From: Siphonodentalium dalli
Taxonomy: Eukaryota > Mollusca > Scaphopoda > Gadilida > Siphonodentaliidae
Assembly: GCA_032622095.1 (NCBI GenBank)
Contig: CP136068.1
Span: 153,415,151 to 153,479,150, forward strand
Length of the DNA: 64,000 nucleotides
Reading direction: 5' to 3'
Below the pieces are notes generated by a model that was not told the DNA's origin, searched no databases, and saw only the letters and a list, made by a program, of their open reading frames with translations. This document shows, one piece after another, positions 36,334 through 49,242 of the stretch. Each line of letters begins with the position of its first letter. Positions within the stretch are counted from its first letter, which is position 1. A program made the position numbers and the translations under genes.

Positions 36334-39300
36334 CTGCGAGAAGAAATTTAATAATTGTATAATACACTAATTAATTGAACACGTATGTGCGGTATAAATG
36401 CAAATATAGAATAAGTGAATTTTTTTTTTTGGTGGGGTTTTGACATAGCATACTTGTATATACTGGAAATGGGCAGGAAAATAATACAAGTTTGTGAAAT
36501 TTTGTGCTATAAAAGTTGTGTGGCAGAGTTTCTGTTGAATCCCGAATACCGGTTAAAATGGGCATATGAAAACCAAGTACCATGCAGTTAGCAAAGGCTT
36601 ATGAATCCCGCGTATATCGCCTGGAATTGTCCTGAATTCCGCGTACCAAAAGAGGGGGTGATACCAGGTGACACACTCATTTATTGGTATTATGTATATG
36701 ACAACTGTATTGTCAGTATTAGTAAATATACACACCTCTACATGTGTGTATGCTAGTGTGCTTTTCAACACGAGCCCTTTGTCAGTATTTGTGAGTGGTG
36801 ATTGCCACTATCGAGGAGTTCTCTCTCACTTTGCTCCACCATTTATAATATTAATTCGAGATGATCTATATTTTTATGGTTATTGGATTAAAAAGGGTGG
36901 CCAACGTTGTCCAATGTTAAGCTATGTGTATATACACTGCAGACTCACCTTTGTGTAACATCATATGGTTTTTGAGGTTCGTATGCTTGCTGAACCCACG
37001 ATGGCATACGTCACACGTAAACGGCCACGCCCCGCTGTGCACATACATGTGGCTTCTCAGATCTCCGGGCGTCGGGAATGACTTGGCGCATTTGGTGCAT
37101 TTGTGTGGCTTATCCTGCAATAGAAACAGAAACAACAGGTTTAGCGCAATATAGACTGAAATCGCTCCTGACACGACATTTTCATCCACATGCTAGTTAG
37201 AACTTAAGAGTTAGGGTTCTTATTATAAGTTTGTAAACAGCAGAACCATATAGTTCCCAGTCAAAATATATGAGTATGTGATAAGATATTACACTACAGA
37301 ACATTATAACCTTCATCAACTGGTGTTATGCGAATATATCGATGCACATCATGGCGAATAACTAGTAACCCCTGGCGAATAAACAACAATACGCGAATAT
37401 GGCGAATTAGAAGAAATAGGGTGAGCAACATAGTATCTCAGTAGCTTTCCTGGAAACTGAAGTTAAAGCCACATGGCGGTTTGCACTCCAAAAATGTATA
37501 ATAATAGTCGCTTTTGAATTTGTCCTGGTATCCTCCAAAGGATACTTGAGCTACCTTTCTACTGGCATTATATGTCCCAGAAAGACGCAATGAAGTCATA
37601 AAAAATACTTTTAAGACGATGTTTTGGTCCCAACAGCCGTGTGCACGGCATGGAACGGAAAAGAGCGTTCCGTGTTAGTCTATTCCTGACATGGTAAAAA
37701 TAAAGAGCGTTTCTTTCACTTATGTACGAAAACTTGAAAACATCTGGAAAATGTCTGTGACGATGGCAAGTATTTTTCAGAGCATATGATGGCGGTATAT
37801 TAATTGATTTTTCAACCTATCTTATACCTCGTTCCAAATTACGTAGGCAGAATTTGGAAGTTCGAATGAGCAATGTCCGTTTAATGAGTTCCGCTGAGGG
37901 TGCGACCCAGTTGTAGAAAATAAGATAAATTAATTTGTACCAACCTTTGAGTGTGTCATTCTGTGGTAGTAGAGGTTGGAGCTGGCCGTGAATCGCTTGC
38001 CGCAGATGGGGCACTGATGAGGCTTCTCTCCGCTGTGGATGCGTCGATGTGTGTTCAGCGAACTAGACGTCGAGAAGGCTTTGTCGCAGAGATCGCATGC
38101 GTGTGGCTTCTCTCCTACAAGGAAGTAAAATGAGTTGTTTAATATGATAATTCGGTTGACAATTGAATTGACTCAATCGATGTAAACTCAACGAGACAGC
38201 ACTTTTGTAACTACACGAGACTTGGCCTACCATCAACAAGGAACATGCATGCATCGTTCTGTCTGATCCCAATAATATTCCACACTACATGTCTGTATTT
38301 CCAGAACTTTTATCCATTAAGAGGACCCGATTAGAGATTCAATTGCTTTTTTCTGACTATTGAGTCACGGGACACGTCAGCACATTGTATTTGTCCGTGA
38401 GAACCTTTGGGATTTAAATGGTACCAACTTCTAAATTTAAAACTACATCACAGGAAACGTGTAGCGATTAACTGGCATCAGAGTTCTTACCTGTGTGTGT
38501 TCTTTCGTGTCGTTTTAGTAGAGATGGTCGGTCGAATTTCTTTCCACAGAACCCACATGATAGCCAGGATTTCACCCGTTTCCGTCCGAAAGAGGACATC
38601 GAACCCGGGACAGGCGTGCTGTGTCTGATGGTGCTGTACGTGTTTGATAGTGGTGATAGTGCCTGAAATACGAGAGAAATGTGTCATTGTTTGCCTCAAA
38701 CATCGTGTCCACTCGGATATACAGAAGAGTCGTGTTTCCTTTCATAGAACATCAGTTATTTCTCATTTTATGTGTACAACATTTATATATCAGTTCTTAA
38801 TTTTCAATGCTGTTGTTGTTTAATCGTTTGATGTTCTTCCTTTGCTTTGGTAGTTGTTGGTCTTTTCATAACTATTGAATACATAACTTCTGTTTAGTGC
38901 TTGAAATCGGAATTTAGTTCAGAAAAGTTATTCCTACCTTCGTTGTGTCTGGTGTACTGAGAGTAGCAGATTCATCTGATGTCGTGACGTCACTGGTTCT
39001 AGACCGATAATCACCGTCGCGCAAGAGAGATAACTCTGATGTTGGTATTAGACGACTGATCCCAGCTGGTGAGATGTGTGGTAACCACGGTGACGTCAGT
39101 ATGTATTTCTCCGATTCTATTGGTGATGGAGATGAGTTGGTAGATCTGATCTCGGATGACTCTAACGATATGTCACACACATCGATCTCATGGACTAAAA
39201 GGTGATAAAAAGATATGTTATAGTTCGTCCACAACGGAGAGTTAAAATGAATAATTGATCGGCCTCTATATAATTATGTATGTGAATATCATTGCATAGT

Positions 39301-42300
39301 TTTAGCCATGTGGGTGGCTTTATGTGCGGTTCGTTTTTTGTCATCAATATGCATAAAACCGATGACGATATATTTAGTAAGAACTTTATGGATATTTCCT
39401 TTGGGTGCTGAATGTTTCTTGTGATAATGCTCTCTCGTTCTGGACTGTTTTTCATTTAGTTGCAACCATGCACTCTTGTCGTCAAAATAGTTTTATATGC
39501 CACATTACTAATGTAACCCTTTCGATACTAAATCATCATTGAAGAGCAGTTATCCCGTAGGAAATATTCAGATACGAATAAGCCTAAACATTGCCCTCAA
39601 TAAATATAGGGCTCCTTCGGCACTTTTATTTATCTGTCGTCTGCTTTTATCACATTAACATCCCTCCAAACCAATCGTTCTCAACATATAGATGTTCTCA
39701 TCGTGTTCAAAGACCAACGCATTTGACATTCATCTACCTTCAAAGAGTGGGGAAAATCTGTTGTTATCCACGACGTTCGGATCAACATAGGACCGAGTAA
39801 AGGCTGGTTTACCACTTAAGGTGTATATACAGTTTCTTTGACTGAGAGCAAACTCACCATCGTTTTCAGACTCCGCTGTTTCTATTGGCTGATCCATGAT
39901 GTCTGACTGACGATCTGATGATTCAGGTTCTGTCTCGTCGAAGTGCACGATGAGCTCGTCGTTAGGTAGAATCTCCTTGACGACCTGGTACATCACGTGA
40001 CCATTCAACCGCAGAGCGACAATGTTGACGCAGCTATGGTCGTTGGATGACTGCAGGAATCTGATCCAGTTGCAATGTCGAACCGTTTCTCCACATATGT
40101 CCATAACCAGCTCGTAGCATCCGAACTTATGGCGAACCTGTTAGAAGACCCAAAACATTTAAGAATTACCCAAATCACGTCCGGTTTTTCGACATGTTTG
40201 TGCTAGACCAGAATGAGACCTCACGCGATTTCGCACGTATACTAGTAGTCATAATTATTTAGTACCAACGCTTGATCCCCCATAACCACGGATTTCTTTT
40301 TACCATTTATATACTAAATACTCATTTTCGAGTAGTTTCCTAGGCTCAGTAAATATTCAGATAATAAGTTCAACAAAAGTCGTTTGTTGAACTTATTTTC
40401 TAAACATTTTCCACCAATGAATGTCAATCAGTCTGCTCTTGCATTATCTGTTTTTCTGTCTGATGTTTGCTTTTATCACATGACCCCCCACCCCCCCCCC
40501 CCCCCCACCTGATGAACAATAGACCATTCCAATATATACTTTTATAACTGAGTTGGAAAATCCATTTAGTATCGAAAGGGTTAATGCAAAGGGCGGATAA
40601 CAAGACCCCCTTTGTGCCAAGTTGGTCTGCTGCTTCTCTGGGATGGTGTCACAGTGAAATAAATCATTTGCGATTTCTTTCCTTCGCGATTTAAATTTAA
40701 AACATGATATGGCCTTTGCGGCAGAAACGACCAACTAACTGACCAAGAATGGATAGTCCGCTAGTTTATAATTACAGGCTTGAGACATCAGATATATAGC
40801 ATGAGCTCGCTGACACACATATTACATCTGGAGTCTAGCGATAATTTCCGTGTGTTGTAATTTCACTTACGTGTTTCATCACAAGATACGCATTAATCAC
40901 AGCACTCAGCAAACCATGACGATAATCGTTAGCTTCTAGGTTTGATAGGTTGGGGTTTTACAGCTCTGTGAGATTAATCTTATCTATAATAATGACCAGA
41001 ACCAAACACCGTTGTCCAAACTGTTTGCGGTGCGCGAGATTGGTACTCAGCGGGGTATTCCCAGAGCCCCGAATGACAGAGGAGAGTTATGGCTGCCGAC
41101 AAATTGCCGACCTGTGATACCACAACCAAGAATAATCTGCGAGGAGATAACTTACCTATCACATTACGTCAGTCAGCGGTCACGCTTCTGTTTGAATGAG
41201 AAAACCGTTTGATTGTTGGCGGGAACCATAAGCCAGTAATTCGCAGGAATTGGACGCTATGTTTTATTATTATTCTATATTTATTATGTTGGGACCATTA
41301 TCATTACACGGTGGCGCAGCGGCACATTGCTTTTATGCAACAGCCTCGTATAGTTGTATGTCAGAGAACCAGACAAACTGAGCTGACCAACGTATGGAAA
41401 TATCACTGTCGATTTAACACCCCCCTAATTTACTATGTCTTCAGTTCAGGGAGGGATATTTGATTCGAGTCAAGCAGCCCACCCTTCAAATTATTATATT
41501 TCGATATTTGAAATCTAATTTCTTCACCTCGAATATTTGTCAGCCTAGCAAAATGGAAATAAATATATACGGTCATGCGCAGATGCCGTAACGAGAGTTC
41601 GGGAGGTCACGGTTCGCAGTGGCTTTGATAGATCGGGAATGATTTTTTGAATTAAAGACGACTATTATTAATAAAATTGACAGTATCTATCTCAAGATAT
41701 ATATGTCTACTTATTCCCGATCCAATAATAATGTTTTATTAATGCAAATAAAGTTATAATACAGTGCCGATCACATGCATGTGTGACAATATGTTGTTTT
41801 TTTTGACGTTTTTGACGACACGTGCTGGGGAATTTAAGTTCGAACCAGGCATAACCATATATGAAATTCGAAATGGAGAATATAATAGATTTACAAAATC
41901 GAAATCTAATAACTATATGCGTTGCAAGATGGATTCCACGACTCAAATGGAATATTGTTCAACCCCAGATGCCAAAGAAATAGTAATTTATGGTGGTGGC
42001 TCGGACAGGTTATTTTTAAACTACAGAGTTAGCCAAAACGAAAAGTTCAATGCAGTGTACAGGAACCGGTTGCTATTGTTTAATTGCATTATAATCAATC
42101 CGTTATTTTGCTTATTATGAACATCATAGCTTCGTGCACTGTTGGTTCTGTGACTTTTGACAGTTGTTGTGCAGCAATATCTTTTGTTTGCGCGTGTTTG
42201 TTTTTGGCTCGTATGATTTGTATATATAACTATATGTTCATGTATAATTAAATGTTGTACTCTAATTGAGTATTTTGTTGTGGTATTGAGTAATATAATC

Positions 42301-43293
42301 TGAATCTAAAGTAAAACATAACATGATCGCTCTATTTAATACACATTCATATCTGTGTTATCATGAACTGTATTTCATCATCTGGATTTCCAGGGACGTG
42401 GCTAGAGGTTTGACGACCTTAAGATGTCCACACACCCCCCCCCCCCCCGGTTAGAACTTTTCAATTGGTACTTCTAAGTTTCCTGTAGAAACTAACACCA
42501 CCCTATAAAGGTTGTAAAGTGTCCAACTGATGGCCATTTCAGACCTGCCTTTTAAAGATAGCAAAACATGACAGTGTTGGACTAAAAACAAAATACACCC
42601 CAATTGTCTGTTGGAAATTCAAACAATATTGGGTAATATAATCTGAATCTAAAGTAAAGCATAACTGTGTTATCATGAACTGTATTCATATCGGGATATC
42701 CAGGGACGTGGCTAGAGGTTTGTCAACTTTAAGATGTCCAGCTGCACGCCCCCCCCCCCCGTTAGAACTTTTCAATTGATACTTCTAAGTTGCCTGTACA
42801 AACTGACACCACCCTAAGGTTGTAAAGTTTCCAAATGTTGGCCATTTCATTTCAGACCTGCCTTTTAACCAAAGATAGCAAAACATGACAGTGTTGGACT
42901 AAAAACAAAATACACCCCCAATTATCTGTTGGAAATTCAAACAACGAGAACAATTTCAACCTAAATGTGGAACATTTCCAACAATTTCGATTGCGTCTGT
43001 AATAACATTGACGATGTAAGCTTAATATTTTAACATCTGAATCTGAATTTAAAATATAAACTTTCAGTGACACGAATCGATAACATAATTGAACTTACGT
43101 CGTCTTTTGGCAGAGATGAAAATATATCGATGTTATCATGAACTATATCCCCGTCATCCGGATAAAACAACAATCCAGAAGGAATGGTTTCGTTGCTCCA
43201 GATTGTAGCATCCATCTCCAATACATTCCTGGGATCACGATTTAAAGTCAACACATAAGTCAGTTGCTTTGGAATAAGAACACACGTCTCCAT
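36047..43293 (-). CDS. PRDM14: PRDM14-like gene copy B, intact
   Basis: Seven exons join with consistent phases to 1527 bp, giving 508 residues. The PR/SET domain covers about residues 20-132 (HCNW at 86-89, ELIV at 126-129). A Ser/Thr/Pro/acidic linker runs 135-275. Five C2H2 fingers lie at 280-300, 308-328, 336-356, 364-384 and 392-412, and a finger-free tail at 414-508. The finger sequences point to PRDM14, a nuclear transcriptional regulator of germ-cell and pluripotency programmes in mammals. In other PRDM14 proteins I recall six fingers; the last is not seen here. The protein also lacks a long N-terminal region before the PR domain. No disabling change is seen. Confidence 0.85.
36600..36650. 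repeat. Unexpanded counterpart of the 30-bp minisatellite
   Basis: About two degenerate units with CGCGTATATCGCCTGG and CCTGAATTCCGCG, at the place where copy A has about nine. Confidence 0.7.
36949..37114 (-). CDS. PRDM14: PRDM14-like B, coding exon 6 (zinc fingers 4 and 5)
   Basis: Acceptor TATTGCAG|GATAAG, donor CACAAAG|GTGAGT, 166 bp. The fingers are identical in pattern to copy A. Changes are T to A before WPF, Q to H before TNL, and N to K at the end. Confidence 0.9.
37945..38114 (-). CDS. PRDM14: PRDM14-like B, coding exon 5 (zinc fingers 2 and 3)
   Basis: Acceptor CTTGTAG|GAGAG, donor TCAAAG|GTTGGT, 170 bp. It differs from copy A mostly at third codon positions, including D-V-C to D-L-C, which suggests constraint on the protein. 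Confidence 0.9.
38491..38662 (-). CDS. PRDM14: PRDM14-like B, coding exon 4 (zinc finger 1)
   Basis: Acceptor CGTATTTCAG|GCACTATC, donor ACACAG|GTAAGA, 172 bp. Finger 1 is C280-C283-H296-H300. This exon is the intact counterpart of the split exon in copy A. Confidence 0.85.
38938..39194 (-). CDS. PRDM14: PRDM14-like B, coding exon 3 (linker)
   Basis: Acceptor CCTTTTAG|TCCATG, donor ACGAAG|GTAGGA, 257 bp. It has one [17 protein letters not shown] block where copy A has two. The splice joins exon 2 in phase 1 to make V-H-E-I-D-V-C. Confidence 0.85.
39858..40137 (-). CDS. PRDM14: PRDM14-like B, coding exon 2 (PR domain core)
   Basis: Acceptor CTTCTAACAG|GTTCGC, donor GATG|GTGAGT, 280 bp. It carries [15 protein letters not shown] and [14 protein letters not shown]. 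Most differences from copy A are single substitutions such as YFDES to HFDET. Confidence 0.85.
40988..41230 (+). repeat. R1 repeat, copy 2 (U2, intron 1)
   Basis: Counterpart of 16838-17095 in intron 1 of the PRDM gene, again ending at TTGGCGGGAACC. Confidence 0.65.
41405..41995. mobile_element. Foldback-family element, intron 1 of copy B
   Basis: The left arm TTGATTCGAGTCAAGCAGCC is at 41461-41480. A right arm with AAATAGTAATTTATGGTGG lies near 41977 and reads as its reverse complement. The reading frame at 41764-42120 runs through it and shows no known domain. Confidence 0.5.
42290..42950. repeat. Local tandem duplication in intron 1 of copy B
   Basis: About 330 bp beginning AATATAATCTGAATCTAAAG is present twice (near 42290 and 42632), each with GGACGTGGCTAGAGGTTTG and a poly(C) run. 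Copy A has a single copy at about 17630-17980. Confidence 0.8.
43099..43293 (-). CDS. PRDM14: PRDM14-like B, coding exon 1
   Basis: ATG at 43293 ([15 protein letters not shown]), donor GACGAC|GTAAGT, 195 bp. It encodes the start of the PR domain and differs from copy A at a handful of residues. Confidence 0.8.
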
Positions 43294-43384
43294 GATTGAA
43301 GAATATATCACAATGTTTCACAAATTGTATAATGGAACAAGACTGTTACTGAATAATTGAGGGTTTGATTTCCACCCCATTTCA

Positions 43385-43630
43385 TCGCATATTTATAAGA
43401 TTCCATGTGAATAGTGAAAAGAAATACTGCAGTGTAACAAAACCCATCGCAAGAGTTCTGGCCCAATCAGAAAATACCAGCAATAAATACTCGAATGCCA
43501 TTGGTCGGTGTTAAAGCCCCCACAAATTTAATAATGACATATGTTACAAAGAAAAGTGATTGTAAGTTGTTAATGGGGGCACGTGCGAGCTGGGAATCAT
43601 GTCTGGTCAATTGACCTATGACGTAACTGA
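43385..43630 (-). promoter_or_regulatory. Core promoter of PRDM14-like copy B
   Basis: TATAAATA at 43390-43397 is 97 bp upstream of the ATG. CCAATCAG is at 43463-43470, an opposite CCAAT at 43500-43504, CACGTG at 43580-43585 and TGACGTAA at 43619-43626. Order and spacing match copy A. Confidence 0.6.
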
Positions 43631-45962
43631 CCATCTCCAACTGGGCGCGAACATTAAACCCCATTCAATAAACCATGGTGATGCGACAAGGGCATATAAT
43701 CTCACCTGTGCTTTTGTTAGGCCTTCCGGAGGATTAGTATTTCATATTATATCAGTCATAATTATCCTTGTTGTAAATGATATCACTCGCGATTCTCTCA
43801 ACTCTGCAGATGCGATGAGAAGTGACTTGTTAAATTAATTGAGTGATAGGAATTATCATGTCCCCTAGAAAATCGTCGAATTTATGGAACCATAATTTTA
43901 TAACCCAGACTTCAGAGAGTTTTATTTATGTGAAATTATATTATGATACAATGTAGTTTTGTATTAGTCGTAAATAGCAAAACAGGAAAAGAAAATTAAC
44001 CGATTTTGCTGAGAAAATAAACTACCCAGAATATACTCCAAACATGTCTTCGAAATTAATTCCGAAATTGGAATAAAATATTATAGGTGTTTTCAGTAGA
44101 CTGTCTATAAATCAATGCTAGAATGAGGACATATTGAGACTGGATCTAATTCCGTGCTTAAGTGCATACATTATTTCAGTTTAAAGATGCATTGACACCA
44201 TAAAACTAACATCTCTACGTTGTATGTGCCATGGAATTATTAGATCTGACCCACGAGCTATTAATATGAGGTTGTCGTCGTCAGATATCAACTTTCAGAA
44301 TAGTGAGTTTTACACATTTTGAATTTTTTGTAAGCATATAAAAAATTACCAATGATCGTCTCTTATAAAGAGCGTCCATTCTTACGTTAGATACGTTATT
44401 GGTCGATAATAAAGAGCGTTCTTAATAATGAGCATTTTTGATAGTATTTGACGTATAACTTACTATAATTTTGTGGATTATAGCAATGCCTATGTGATAC
44501 GAATGATGGCGATTACTTTTTTCTTTTGTCTGGTCAGGGGGAAGGGACAAACTTTTTCCGAGCAAGTATGAGGTGGCCAAGAGAACCAAAAACATTTGTG
44601 TGCGCAGCTCAATTTTTTTTCTTCCTACATTGTTTTGGCATTATGTCACAGAAAGACGCATATTGGAGTCATTCAAAATAAAACTTTGAACACGGTGTTT
44701 GTGTCCCAAACATACAACAGCCATACGCACGGCATGGAATAGAAAAGAGCGTTTCGTGTTAATCTATTCCTGATATGGTAGAAATAAAGAGCGTTTCTTT
44801 TACTCGTGTGCGAATAATTTAAAACAGCTGGAAAATGGTTGTGACCATGCATGGCAAGTATTTTAAGAGCATATGAAACCGGTATATCAATATTTCGTGT
44901 ATTTGTCAACATATACCTCCTTCCAAATTACGTAGAAGCTTTGGAAAATTTGGAAGCTCGAATGAGACATGTCCGTTTAAAGGTACGGGAGGCCTTTGCG
45001 GTGGGTATCCTGTGAAAATATATTCACCCGCAAAAAAACCGCCACAAACAGAAAGAACATCAAAATGTAGACAGACTTTGTGCGTATACAAATAAGAAAT
45101 ATCGCATAAACTATGTTATTGTCAAATGTTTTACCATTGTTATGTAAACAAACGCATAAAAAGTAACTTTTCTGGTGTTTGTTTATATTATGATGGTAAA
45201 CATAAAGAGCGTTCTTTGTTGGTGAAGTCCTGATATGGAAGTAATAAAGAGCGTTTATGCCATTTGTGTGTGATTAGCCAGTAGCATTGTGCTGTCTTCT
45301 GTAACACAATCAGGCTCTTGCTTAGGTAAAATATAGTAGGTCTTTATGATAACATGCTGATAACGTGATGGTCATGGTATATATGAACGAAACTATGCGT
45401 TTTAATGTTTTTCTGTTTACGGTGATTAGAACAAATATGAATATTTTCGACAACTAAGGCCTCATGTGCCTTTAATATAGGAACTTATTGTCTCGTTTTA
45501 TTTTGAAAATCCAAGCCATAATAAACTTCAAATAGTTTTTAACGCATTCGACTATTTATAAGACGATGGCAAATTTAGCGGTGCACCAAGTTAGCAACAG
45601 ATCGTTTGTATCGGCCTCGTAAATACAAAGCCAAACCGTATGTTACTCTATGTCGCTAGCATCTTTACGGAAGAGAGGGAAGCCAAACAAAATATGAATT
45701 TTTCGAATGAATTTTGCAACCGATGGACTTATTCGTGATGTTTTATGTTATATTTGTGTTGACATTGTGGTCTATATTATTGTTTATATTTAGGGGTCAT
45801 CACCCTGATCTCTCTTAATGATGTCATTTGTGTTAAAAGAGAGTTACAAATCTTGAAGCTTGGTTCCCGAGGCACAAGAGACGCTTTTAAATCGCCATGA
45901 TACCCTCGGTGAATACAAATTTGACTTACCTCCGATGAGTGTAATACAGAAGTAGACCTATC
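43631..45962. other. Region upstream of PRDM copy B
   Basis: This aligns with the end of U1 but lacks the MITE at 20200-20662. It carries at least six ATAAAGAGCGTT-type motifs, near 44350, 44408, 44741, 44784, 45203 and 45246. No gene is seen. Confidence 0.55.
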
Positions 45963-46354
45963 TTAATAGAAGTTGACATCACGCGTGCACCCGCACGAGT
46001 TCACACCGAGGTGTGATGACCCAATTTCTAGGCGATGTTGGGTCACCCTTGGTGTATCCAACTATGGACCTCGTGTTGTTCTGAGGATGTAAAAATCTCA
46101 TTAGGAGTGTGCCTGGTAATTTCTTATGACATTTATCCATAAAAAATAATCGAATTTCGACAAAAGGTAAATGCTGATGCCAACACCTTAAGTCGCCATT
46201 TTGCATGCATAACTTGGAAAATAGAAATAATGTGAATGTTTATTTTTTGTATTACAGTATTGAAATGGAGGTACACGAAGTTTTGATTAAAACAAAAACA
46301 AAAATAACATTAATAATTTTTTTTGTAATAGTATAGTATACACACCCATATAGT

Positions 46355-46450
46355 TTTAACCCCCCCCCTAATTATTATTTCTTCTGCTTCGGTGGGGCGG
46401 GTTAAATTAAATATTTTGATTCGAGTCGAGAAACCTACCCAAGTTTTTTT
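46355..46450 (+). mobile_element. Foldback-family arm in U3
   Basis: It carries TTTTGATTCGAGTCGAGAAA after a CCCCTAATTATTATTTCTTC start. Only the left arm is seen. Confidence 0.5.
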
Positions 46451-47249
46451 TTCATTCCAACCATCAATCATTGTCAATGGGATTCAAGTTGAAGGATATC
46501 GCCAGATCTTACTTATATTATATAAATGAACTCGCAAAACAAGAGTTCATTGTTTGCACATGCACATTGCGATCGGGTAATATGAACATTGAGAATGGTG
46601 TTAGGCTAGAGTAAACAGGCACCCCATCCGATTTGACTCCAAATTAAAAACAAATCTTAAGACATGTTTCCGCTCATCGGGTAGATGAACAATATCATTC
46701 ATATATCGCACATGCATAAAACATACCCAGAAATCCCGAAACATCCAAGATATTTGGTGAGAACTAGCACAAAAGCTCATAATTAAAACGCTCTTTAAAC
46801 TTACATTTTGTTCAACGAGATAATGAACGCTCTTCATCAGAGGTGACATTTAACTTTGCACGGCTGACAAAAGATCGAAACTTAAATTCAAACTCAAATT
46901 ATCTCTGTTGAAAGTGAATATTATACAACCAAAACTTGCCGCAAATGGCCTCATGTGGTGGATGTGCTTATTTTCGCGTATAGAGTATGTATATATATAT
47001 ACAAATAGTTATTTTGTGGTGTCAAATCGGATGGGTATATTTACTTATTAACGGACGCGACAAAAAATAGAAGAATTTTTCCTTTTTCCGGTCGGGAAAG
47101 ACTCGTCTCAAAATAACCATTAAAATATCTGACAAAATAGTGTCATTTTCCCGTCCTTCGTCATTTTATTCTTTCCTCCTCTATTTGATTGTTTTCTTCT
47201 TCTTTTTTAAAAATATTTTTTTCATTTTAAATTTGGTATTTTATTGTGA

Positions 47250-47800
47250 TTTCGACCATTATCACGTGGCAGGGGCTAATAATCCGCCCTTCGGGGGTTT
47301 ATATGAAAAGTGTAAGGATCGTATACACATGACACCACATCAAGGCGCAAATATCACGTGATATGGGGTGATAATCCATTACCCTTCGATGGTTTACATG
47401 AAAATTGTAAGGATCGGACGCACGACACCACATCGAGGCGAAAATATCACGTGAGATGGGGTGATAATCCACCCTTCGGGGGTTTACATACGAATTGTAG
47501 GGATCGATCGGACACACGACACCACATCGAGGCACAGACATCACGTGAGATGGGGTGATAATCCGCCCTTCGAGGGTTTACATGGGAATTGAAAGGATCG
47601 GACGCACGACACCACATCGAGGCGCAAATATCACGTGAGATGGGGTGATAATCCGCCCTTCGGGGGTTTACATACGAATTGTAAGGATCGATCGGACACA
47701 CGACACCACATCGAGGCACAGACATCACGTGATATGGGGTGATAATCCGCCCTTCGAGGGTTTACATGGGAATTGAAAGTCTCCGACATGCGATCTCACC
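47250..47800. repeat. E-box tandem array, U3 copy (6 units)
   Basis: Six units of about 93 bp have CACGTG cores near 47263, 47354, 47449, 47542, 47634 and 47727. Reading frames such as RRKYHVRWGDNPP repeat with the units and are not coding. Confidence 0.85.
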
Positions 47801-48930
47801 GCGGGAATAATTGTTGCTAAAATCCACATCACTCGTCTACAAATATGTGTAAAGATTAATTCGTGACATATATATCCGCAAAAAATGTCAACTATAGGTT
47901 GACTATACAAATACATGTATCGTACAACACAAAGGTATAGCGTTTTGTGTATACTATATGACTTCAAGCTCCAGAACAGTTTGATGGAACTTTTGCTTTC
48001 AACTTTTTTCAGTAAATAAATCAGCCGATTTATCACGGGTTAGATGCATAATTATGGAGTCTATTTTGTCCTATATATAGTCGGAACGTGAAAAGTGGCG
48101 AACACTTATATACTTTTAAAGATGCTCGTCCGAATTGACGTTTTCTATATATACATGCACCATGAGATAATAAGATCGTAAACATGAGCCTATCTGCCCT
48201 TCCGTAACTGGAACTTCCTGAAATGTTGTGAATACCCTGTGCCAATGCGAGTCTTTCATATATAAGGAGCCTCTCGTGTATATCTGATGTATGAGCCTCT
48301 CGTGCCTCACTGACACAGGACCAACACAGATCCCGTCACGAACCCCGCCAAGGGTTAATATGGGGTTTTGGTTATTTGGTAAAGAGCGTCCATGCATGCA
48401 TGTTGCCAATTTTGATATGATTTATGAAAATACATGTATTTAGCATATTACTGGCTATATATACGCTATGGTATGTAATACCATAGCGGATAGTTCCCAC
48501 CGCTTTGATGTTAGTCCCGTATAGACATTTAAAACTTCCTGAAGATTAAACATTTTATGATTTTATAATCTTCCAATACTTATATATGAACGCAAACCAT
48601 CCCTTATTGACACTTAGTCTCTCTGGTGGTGTGACCACAAACCCCTTCGCACACTTCACAAAAACTTGCTACTTGTTCGATTGCAGAATTTTATGATATC
48701 GCTAATCGCGTGCACCTGCTAAAATTAACACGTGATGCACTTTGAAGATTATCCAGTAACGAAGACACCCATAGTCCCATTGCGCTATTAAATATAGCAT
48801 ATAACATATATATAGACGATTGAACGCAATGTATATCTCAGGGTTTACCGCCCCCCCCCCCCCCCACCCAGAGAAAAAAAACAAGCCATTCTCAACAGTT
48901 TGATCAAATCGTGCACCTGATAAAAGAAAA
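47801..48930. other. Non-coding end of U3
   Basis: This aligns with 2080-3000 in U1 with one private stretch near 47960-48350. It has a poly(C) run at 48850-48866. No gene is seen. Confidence 0.55.
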
Positions 48931-49242
48931 ATTTATTGATTGATTGGGTTTTTTTTATGTCGCTTTAGCCACTAAGGCCATATCACGACATTGACAGTTT
49001 TAATGGTGGAGGAAATCCGCACACTTACGGCTAATCTAACAGTGATTTCAATGGCTGATAAACTCGTCGACCATGTGCGGCAAACCACCGGCCATCGGCA
49101 AGTAACTGACAACTTTCCCAGATAACGATTTCGAGTTACAAATTCCACGATGGAAACATGTGGATTTGAACCCTTATCGCCAGCGCTGGAAGGCGAAACG
49201 GCTTGGAGTTGTACCCCTAACCGATTGAGCCACCGAGGCCCC
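48931..49242 (-). mobile_element. tRNA-derived SINE
   Basis: On the minus strand the 5' end has a tRNA-like head with an A box (TGGCTCAATCGG, 49221-49232) and a B box (GGGTTCAAATCC, 49162-49173). A body of about 200 bp follows, then TGATATGGCCTTAGTGG and an AATCAATCAATAAAT tail. The RNA polymerase III promoter layout is classic for SINEs. The head does not fold as a complete tRNA gene. Confidence 0.85.

Larger units (their letters stand above)
21006..45962 (+). repeat. Segmental duplication unit U2
   Basis: This is a direct copy of U1. It is longer because of a private block of LINE and repeat insertions at about 22000-28133. Smaller private insertions lie at about 30044-30400 and 33272-33855. 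It carries the intact PRDM gene copy. Its borders are placed at the recurring GAGGTGTGATGACC block, so the true breakpoints may be offset. Confidence 0.9.
45963..48931 (+). repeat. Partial third duplication unit U3
   Basis: The stretch follows the opening of U1 and U2: the block at 45975, a foldback-element arm near 46360, the E-box array at 47250-47800, then sequence matching 2100-3000 and 28640-29480. Homology stops after the poly(C) run near 48850, beside a SINE. No PRDM exons are included. Confidence 0.85.

Noticed and set aside
41764-42120. A 118-codon frame in intron 1 of copy B
   Set aside because: It spans a foldback element, has no counterpart in copy A and no recognised domain.
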